The notes below the pieces were generated by a model that made no database searches, had not been told where the DNA came from, and worked only from the letters and a program-made list of their open reading frames with translations. A stretch of 64,000 nt of DNA from JADLGL01 sp963732865 (GTDB lineage: Bacteria > Pseudomonadota > Alphaproteobacteria > Rhizobiales > Kaistiaceae). Below, piece by piece: positions 59,441 through 64,000 of this stretch (position 1 is its first letter; each line of letters starts with the position of its first letter). The stretch spans positions 1-64,000 of the forward strand of contig CAVTBC010000001.1 of the NCBI GenBank assembly GCA_963732865.1. Direction: 5' to 3'. Position numbers and translations under genes: made by a program.

Positions 59441-59812
59441 ATGCCGGTGCCAACGAATGTGACGGAGCCGACCGGGGGGCCGGTCGACATCAATCACCTG
59501 ACGGAAATCACGTTCGGTGATCCCCTCCTTGAGAGGGACGTTTTGGGCCTGTTTGGACAACACGCCTCGGCCTCGCTCGTCGCCATCGAACAGGCAGCCG
59601 ACAAGCAGGCACGCAGCGACGCGGCGCATCGGCTGGTCGGGGCAGCTCGCGCGATCGGCGCGGGCGAGTTGGCGGAAGCCGCGGAGCGGATCGAGGCAGC
59701 CGAGGCGCTGACCGCGGATGCCGTGGGCGAGCTGGCGCGGGCAATGGCGGAGGTGATCGCGTTCCTCGAAATGCGGATGTCACCCCGGACCAAGCAATCG
59801 GAAGCTGGCTAG
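59441..59812 (+). CDS. Histidine phosphotransfer (Hpt) domain protein
   Basis: 123 residues from the ATG at 59441 (a GTG at 59429 with AGGAACA just before it is an alternative). A single Hpt-like four-helix domain: DPLLERDVLGLFGQHASASL, then DAAHRLVGAARAIGAGELAE with the phospho-accepting His, and AVGELARAMAEVIAFLE. Stand-alone Hpt proteins relay phosphate between hybrid kinases and response regulators. No kinase or regulator gene is next to it. Confidence 0.82.
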   Translation: MPVPTNVTEPTGGPVDINHLTEITFGDPLLERDVLGLFGQHASASLVAIEQAADKQARSDAAHRLVGAARAIGAGELAEAAERIEAAEALTADAVGELARAMAEVIAFLEMRMSPRTKQSEAG

Positions 59813-59913
59813 CCCCAGACAAATCTCCTATATGGGCCACCAACCCCGGCCGTGAGCCGGCCTGCCGCGGGCCTAAGGCGCCCGCGGGTAACCATTTTCT
59901 GCGATGGGTTGGA

Positions 59914-60234
59914 ATGCCGAAGATTACTTACATCACCCCGGACGAGACCGTTTACGAAGTCGATGCCGAGAACGGCGTTACGGTGATGGAGGCGGCGATC
60001 CACAATCAGGTGCCGGGCATCGAAGCCGAATGCGGCGGCGCCTGCGCCTGTGCCACATGCCATGTCTATGTCGAGGAATCCTTCATGCCGATCGTCGGCG
60101 AGCCGGAGCCGATGGAAGAGGACATGCTGGATTTCGGCTACGATGTCCGTTCGAACTCACGGCTGTCCTGCCAGATCCGCGTGACTGACGAACTCGACGG
60201 CATGATCGTGCGAGTGCCAGAGCGGCAGGGCTAA
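59914..60234 (+). CDS. Adrenodoxin-type [2Fe-2S] ferredoxin
   Basis: 106 residues. Cluster ligands: the Cys in EAECGGACACATCHVYV (Cys-x5-Cys-x2-Cys) and the fourth in RLSCQIRV. The spacing and the acidic helix (PMEEDMLDFGYDV) place it with adrenodoxin-like ferredoxins (FdVI) that serve P450s or Fe-S assembly. It is cytoplasmic. The ferredoxin-NADP reductase that could reduce it follows 125 bases downstream on the same strand. Confidence 0.95.
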   Translation: MPKITYITPDETVYEVDAENGVTVMEAAIHNQVPGIEAECGGACACATCHVYVEESFMPIVGEPEPMEEDMLDFGYDVRSNSRLSCQIRVTDELDGMIVRVPERQG

Positions 60235-60359
60235 TACAATCGCGCACAAGCAAAGACGTTTTGCTCCGGTTTGGCCGTATTGGCGCAAAGGGTTGCTTCC
60301 AAAGACACGGCTAGGCCGCTAAAGCTGCACAAAATCATTCGGGGGGAGATAGGCCGATC

Positions 60360-61388
60360 ATGACCGAACCAATCGAAACCGATGTCGTCATCGTTGGCGC
60401 CGGGCCTGTCGGTCTGTTTGCGGTCTTCGAGCTCGGCCTGCTCGAAATCAAATGCCAACTCATCGACATTCTGGACCGGCCCGGTGGCCAGTGCGCTGAG
60501 CTCTACCCGGAGAAGCCGATCTACGACATTCCCGGCCAGCCGGAGATCACGGCCCAAGGGCTGGTCGACAATCTGATGAAGCAGATTGCGCCGTTCCATC
60601 CCGAGTTCCATTTCGGCCAGATGGTCGAATTGCTCGAGCGCCTCGATGATGGCCGCTTCGGCCTGACCACGGACGCCGGGACGACGTTCCGCTGCAAGGC
60701 GGTGGTGATCGCCGCCGGCGGCGGTTCCTTCCAGCCTAAGCGTCCGCCGGTCGCCGGTATCGAGGAGTTCGAGGGCGTCTCGGTGCATTACGCCGTTCGG
60801 CGGATGGACGATTTCCGTGACCAGGATGTGTTGATCGTCGGCGGCGGCAATTCCGCGCTCGACTGGACGCTGAACCTGCAGCCGCTCGCCAAGAGCCTGA
60901 CGCTGATCCATCGCCGCGACGAGTTTCGCGCCGCGCCCGACAGCGTTCACAAGATGCGGACGCTACTGGCCGAGGACAAGATTCGCCTGGTGATCGGACA
61001 GGTGACGACACTGCACGGCGAAAACGGACAGGTCACAACGGCGTCGGTTAAGGACAAGGATGGTCAGATGCTCGACGTCGCGGCGACGAAAGTCCTGCCG
61101 TTCTTCGGCCTCACCATGAAACTCGGTCCGGTCGCCAATTGGGGCATCAATCTCGACGAGAATCTGATCCCCGTCGATACGGCGAAGTTCGAAACCTCGG
61201 AGCAGGGCATCTTCGCCATCGGTGACATCAGCACCTATCCCGGCAAGATCAAGCTGATCCTCTGTGGCTTTCACGAGGCAGCGCTGATGTCCCAGGCCGT
61301 GCATCGCATCGTCTATCCGGACAAGCGGCTGGTGTTCCAATACACGACATCGTCATCGTCGCTGCAGAAGAAGCTGGGCGTTCTCTAG
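60360..61388 (+). CDS. Ferredoxin--NADP(+) reductase, thioredoxin-reductase-like type
   Basis: 342 residues. FAD site VVIVGAGPVGLFAVFELG and NAD(P) site VLIVGGGNSALDWTLNL, with PGGQCAELYPEKPIYDIPG and the C-terminal FAIGDISTYPGKIKLILCGF. There is no CxxC active site, which separates this group from thioredoxin reductase and matches YumC-type ferredoxin-NADP reductases. The C-terminal extension (YTTSSSSLQKKLGVL) stacks over FAD in this group. Likely partner: the ferredoxin encoded just upstream. Confidence 0.93.
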   Translation: MTEPIETDVVIVGAGPVGLFAVFELGLLEIKCQLIDILDRPGGQCAELYPEKPIYDIPGQPEITAQGLVDNLMKQIAPFHPEFHFGQMVELLERLDDGRFGLTTDAGTTFRCKAVVIAAGGGSFQPKRPPVAGIEEFEGVSVHYAVRRMDDFRDQDVLIVGGGNSALDWTLNLQPLAKSLTLIHRRDEFRAAPDSVHKMRTLLAEDKIRLVIGQVTTLHGENGQVTTASVKDKDGQMLDVAATKVLPFFGLTMKLGPVANWGINLDENLIPVDTAKFETSEQGIFAIGDISTYPGKIKLILCGFHEAALMSQAVHRIVYPDKRLVFQYTTSSSSLQKKLGVL

Positions 61389-61483
61389 TGCAAACCGCCT
61401 GCGGGTCGGCTTCGACTTATCCATGACCGCCCGGCGTGCAAACCCCGCGCCATGCGGTGATTGCTGGCATAGGCGAGGACGAA

Positions 61484-62497
61484 ATGGCTAGGCTGTTGGC
61501 AGTTGGGGCGACGGGGCGGCCAATCCCCGTCGCGAAGGACAAGGGCGGAACCGATGATTCCGTCCCTCCTGCCTACAGGCCAGCGTTACCGCCCCGGAAG
61601 GTTTTCGTTCTGCCGAAGGCCATGCCCCGCATCTTTTACGGCCGGAGGGACTTTCTCGCCGACAATGCTCTTTCTCTGGTCGATGATCCGCACTTGGCCG
61701 ACATTATCATCGCGAGGCGCGCCCGCGAGTTCACGGACGATATTCTTGCACTCGGACGACTCAATGTCGTGTGGACGAAGGAACCGTTCGACGACAAGGC
61801 GGAAAACAGAGAGATTAAAGTAAACGGTCAGACGATCCATATATTTAATCTGTATAACTACAACGTCTATACTGACAATTATTTTGATCTACCGAAGACC
61901 GGGGCGACGCTGATAGACCGTGACACGCTGAACGTCCCCTTTGCCAACAGACAGGTCGTCGCCGTGATGACGCGGAAGGACAAGATGGCCTTTGTGCAGG
62001 GCAGGGAGCGTTCGCTGTTGCGCCGTCGCGCGGAGCTTGTGCTCAATGGATATGAAGCCGGGGGCATCGACGTTTATGGCGCGGGTTGGCCGGAGGGGGT
62101 GTCGCGCGGCGAAAATCGCACTCAGCGGCATCACAGGGTGCTCAAGCAGCAGATCCTGGCCGGCTACAACTACAATCTGTGTATGGAGAACTGCTCCTGG
62201 GACTACTACGTGACGGAGAAGATGTGGGAGGGGGCTTTTGGGCATTGCCTGCCGATCTACTACGCCAACGACACCATCAGACAATTGCCCTTCATCGATG
62301 CCACCATCCTGATCGAGGGCAATCCGACCTTCCCGGCAATTGCTGACGCGATCGATCGGATCAACGAGGCGGAATTCGTCGAGCGCCTCAACACCATCAT
62401 CGCCGCCGGCAACCGCGCGATCGAACTCGGTCTTGGCGTGCGTTCAGTCGAGCGGTCGCAGAACGTCTTCGCATCGTTCTTGCGGGCGACGGTGTAG
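61484..62497 (+). CDS. GT10 fucosyltransferase-like glycosyltransferase
   Basis: 337 residues from the ATG at 61484, preceded by GCGAGGACGAA; a GTG at 61436 is also in frame. The C-terminal part holds the family-10 donor-binding region: YNLCMENCSWDYYVTEKMWE followed by GAFGHCLPIYYAND, the counterpart of the FxxExxxxxxYVTEK motif of alpha-1,3/4-fucosyltransferases. Its donor would be GDP-fucose, which the synthase at 37826 could supply. The middle (about 61800-61900) is clearly AT-richer than its neighbours, suggesting acquisition. No membrane segment, so cytoplasmic. The acceptor is unknown. Confidence 0.82.
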   Translation: MARLLAVGATGRPIPVAKDKGGTDDSVPPAYRPALPPRKVFVLPKAMPRIFYGRRDFLADNALSLVDDPHLADIIIARRAREFTDDILALGRLNVVWTKEPFDDKAENREIKVNGQTIHIFNLYNYNVYTDNYFDLPKTGATLIDRDTLNVPFANRQVVAVMTRKDKMAFVQGRERSLLRRRAELVLNGYEAGGIDVYGAGWPEGVSRGENRTQRHHRVLKQQILAGYNYNLCMENCSWDYYVTEKMWEGAFGHCLPIYYANDTIRQLPFIDATILIEGNPTFPAIADAIDRINEAEFVERLNTIIAAGNRAIELGLGVRSVERSQNVFASFLRATV

Positions 62498-62521
62498 TCC
62501 TCGCGGACGCCGGCCGCGGCA

Positions 62522-63313
62522 TTAGATTCCGGCGTACCACTCGTAGCCGTCGCCATCCTCGTAGTAGCCGCCGCGGCCTTCGCCGATATCGGCGAAGCTT
62601 TCGACGACTTCGATCGCCTTGATGTATTTGGCCATCTTGTAGCCAAGCTGCCGCTCGACCCTGAGGCGCAGCGGCGCGCCGTGCGATTGGCTGAGATCGC
62701 GATCGTTCATGCCGTAAGCGAGGATCGTCTGCGGGTGCAGCGCATCCTGCATGCCGATGCTCTCATAGTAGTTGATGAGCCCAAGGCGCGATTGATGGAG
62801 CTGGTCATAACAGTAGAACACCACGTAGCGGGCGTTCGGCATGAGACCGGCCATACCGAGGACGGTCGTGAGCTGCGGTCCGGTCCATTTGCCGATGTTG
62901 CTCCAGCCTTCGACGCAATCGTGCCGGGTGATCTGGGTTCGTGCCGGCATTGCCCTTAAATCGTCGAGCGAGAGGCTGAGCGGCGTCTGTACGAGGCCGG
63001 AGACTTCCAGCCGATAATTCAGGAAACTGCGGAAACTGACCTCGCGGTATTCGGTGGTATCGACGCTGGTGCTGCCGTTGGCGCGGAAATAGGGCGAGAT
63101 GTCCGCCTCGGTGTATTCGCGCGCCATGGAGGTGTCGCGGATGATGAGGCGCTGGGCGGCCTCGGTCAGCTTGTTGACCTGTTCGAGGTCGTGGAGCCGG
63201 CTGTCTGAGCCGGGCTCGGACCAGCGGTCACAGCCGGCCAGCATCAGTCCGCCGGCGCCGAGGCCCGCCATGGTGATGAATTTGCGACGGCTGATGTGAA
63301 GGCGTCGCGTCAT
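62522..63313 (-). CDS. Molybdopterin-dependent oxidoreductase (sulfite oxidase/YedY fold)
   Basis: 263 residues from the ATG at 63313, which overlaps the cytochrome b stop (ATGA). The N-terminus has a Tat motif, ISRRKFITMAGLGAGG, ending in a possible lipobox (LAGC). The catalytic core contains QITRHDCVEGWSNIGKW, where Cys would ligate molybdenum, and VFYCYDQLHQS, SIGMQDALHPQTILAYGMN and SHGAPLRLRVERQLGYK. This is the sulfite-oxidase fold, as in MsrP/YedY-like enzymes. It is exported folded and receives electrons from, or passes them to, the cytochrome b encoded just before it. Substrate unknown. Confidence 0.9.
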   Translation of the reverse strand: MTRRLHISRRKFITMAGLGAGGLMLAGCDRWSEPGSDSRLHDLEQVNKLTEAAQRLIIRDTSMAREYTEADISPYFRANGSTSVDTTEYREVSFRSFLNYRLEVSGLVQTPLSLSLDDLRAMPARTQITRHDCVEGWSNIGKWTGPQLTTVLGMAGLMPNARYVVFYCYDQLHQSRLGLINYYESIGMQDALHPQTILAYGMNDRDLSQSHGAPLRLRVERQLGYKMAKYIKAIEVVESFADIGEGRGGYYEDGDGYEWYAGI

Positions 63314-64000
63314 TCGGGCGGCCTGTCTTCTTTGATGGCGTAGCGGCCGGTGATCATCGAGCGGAGGTTGTTCCAGACGCCCGAGATCAGCACCATGATG
63401 ACGTGCACCAGTACAAACAGGACGATGATCGACGCCGAGATGAAGTGGAAGGTCCGGGCGGACTGTCTGCCGCCGAACATCTGCGGCAGCCAATGGAAGG
63501 CGGAATTGATTCCCGGCGACATCGACAGGCCCGTCAGCACCATCACGCACAATGCCAGGATCGCGACGATATAGGCGAGCTTCTGCAGGATGTTGTAGCG
63601 CGTCGCCTCTTCGCCATGCGGGAACCGGAGGCGCACATGCTCCCAGACGGTGCGTCCGAAACTTCGCCACTGCGCCCAGGTGGGGATGAGATCGCGCCAG
63701 AAATGACGGCCGGCGAGCCCGTATAGAATGTAGACCGTGCCGTTGATGACGAAGATCCAGGCGAACAGGAAATGCCACAGCCGGCCAGCGGCAAGGTCGC
63801 GCCAGCTCGGCAGCGTGATCCAGGACGGGAAGGCCTGCTGGACGGTGTTGCCATCGTATTGCGAAACGCCAAGAACGCCTGTGGTGTAGATCAGCGGCCC
63901 GCCCATGATCTGCACCACGCCTTCAAGTGCGCCTTCAGAATTGCGTACCGCCCCAATCGACAGGAAGGTGTCGATCGGCCGGTTCTGTACGTCGAAGGTC
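63310..64000 (-). CDS. Cytochrome b561-type membrane subunit, 5' end outside the window
   Basis: The frame is open to the right edge (about 229 residues visible; reads TFDVQNRPIDTFLSIGAVRN at the edge). It has membrane segments LWHFLFAWIFVINGTVYILY, AYIVAILALCVMVLTGLSM and ISASIIVLFVLVHVIMVLIS, with candidate heme-ligating His in RLWHF, RTFHFISAS and LVHVIM. A cytochrome b partner for the molybdopterin enzyme, passing electrons between the quinone pool and the periplasmic subunit. The N-terminal helix with the first heme ligand lies beyond 64000. Confidence 0.9.
   Translation of the reverse strand, partial: TFDVQNRPIDTFLSIGAVRNSEGALEGVVQIMGGPLIYTTGVLGVSQYDGNTVQQAFPSWITLPSWRDLAAGRLWHFLFAWIFVINGTVYILYGLAGRHFWRDLIPTWAQWRSFGRTVWEHVRLRFPHGEEATRYNILQKLAYIVAILALCVMVLTGLSMSPGINSAFHWLPQMFGGRQSARTFHFISASIIVLFVLVHVIMVLISGVWNNLRSMITGRYAIKEDRPPE

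Overview
The window reads as chromosome of a GC-rich alphaproteobacterium, most likely Hyphomicrobiales (Rhizobiales). Support: the aroQ-accB-accC-aat-DUF2155 block, a Zur-type Fur protein, an adrenodoxin-type ferredoxin followed by a TrxB-like ferredoxin-NADP reductase, and a very large membrane-anchored helical-repeat protein of the kind that marks the growth pole in polar-growing Rhizobiales. The right part is ordinary chromosome; the left 8.6 kb is a decaying integrative element.

Layout. (1) 1-8601: right-hand part of a genomic island. It ends in a tyrosine integrase (7201-8397) and a duplicated 3' half of tRNA-Lys(CTT) (8557-8601). Most passengers are broken: a class III adenylate cyclase, two paralogous beta-barrel outer-membrane proteins, a terminase-small-subunit-like gene running through three frames, and a frameshifted gene next to the integrase. 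(2) 8773-14481: stress membrane protein, SHOCT protein, Aas-like acyl-CoA/ACP synthetase, beta-CASP metallo-beta-lactamase nuclease, RlpA. (3) 14487-27978: a cell-envelope block. A tight minus-strand operon encodes CapA, three active-looking SGNH hydrolases, an MBOAT acyltransferase and a small membrane protein. Further downstream lie a secreted small protein and a fourth SGNH protein that has lost its catalytic serine. A divergent arm encodes a second CapA, an exported isoaspartyl methyltransferase, a polytopic spermidine-synthase-like protein and a secreted alpha/beta hydrolase. The likely theme is acylation or other decoration of an exported polymer, with an unusual methyltransferase pair beside it. 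(4) 28061-30742: cytochrome c plus PQQ-dependent alcohol dehydrogenase. (5) 31122-37709: tRNA-Arg(TCG), then exported beta-propellers (two WD40 paralogues and one FG-GAP protein), a lipase-like protein and a permease. (6) 37826-42133: GDP-fucose synthase, Zur, desaturase with its Rieske ferredoxin, GSG-repeat lipoprotein. (7) 42242-53360: ABC-2 exporter, HIT protein, DUF2155, aat, accC, accB, aroQ, DsbA-like protein, aminotransferase, and pgi broken by one inserted base. (8) 53367-64000: hypothetical protein, growth-pole-ring-like giant, Hpt protein, ferredoxin, ferredoxin-NADP reductase, GT10 fucosyltransferase-like protein, and a molybdopterin oxidoreductase with its cytochrome b, which runs off the right edge.

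How the genes work together. Fatty-acid genes recur (accBC, desaturase plus Rieske, acyl-ACP synthetase). Envelope and exopolymer genes dominate the middle: GDP-fucose synthase and the GT10 protein suggest fucosylated surface glycans, and the MBOAT/SGNH/CapA block suggests polymer O-acylation. The best candidates for something undescribed are the CapA-SGNH-MBOAT operon with its serine-less SGNH paralogue, the exported PIMT next to the polytopic methyltransferase-fold protein, and the run of 11-residue repeats in the giant protein.
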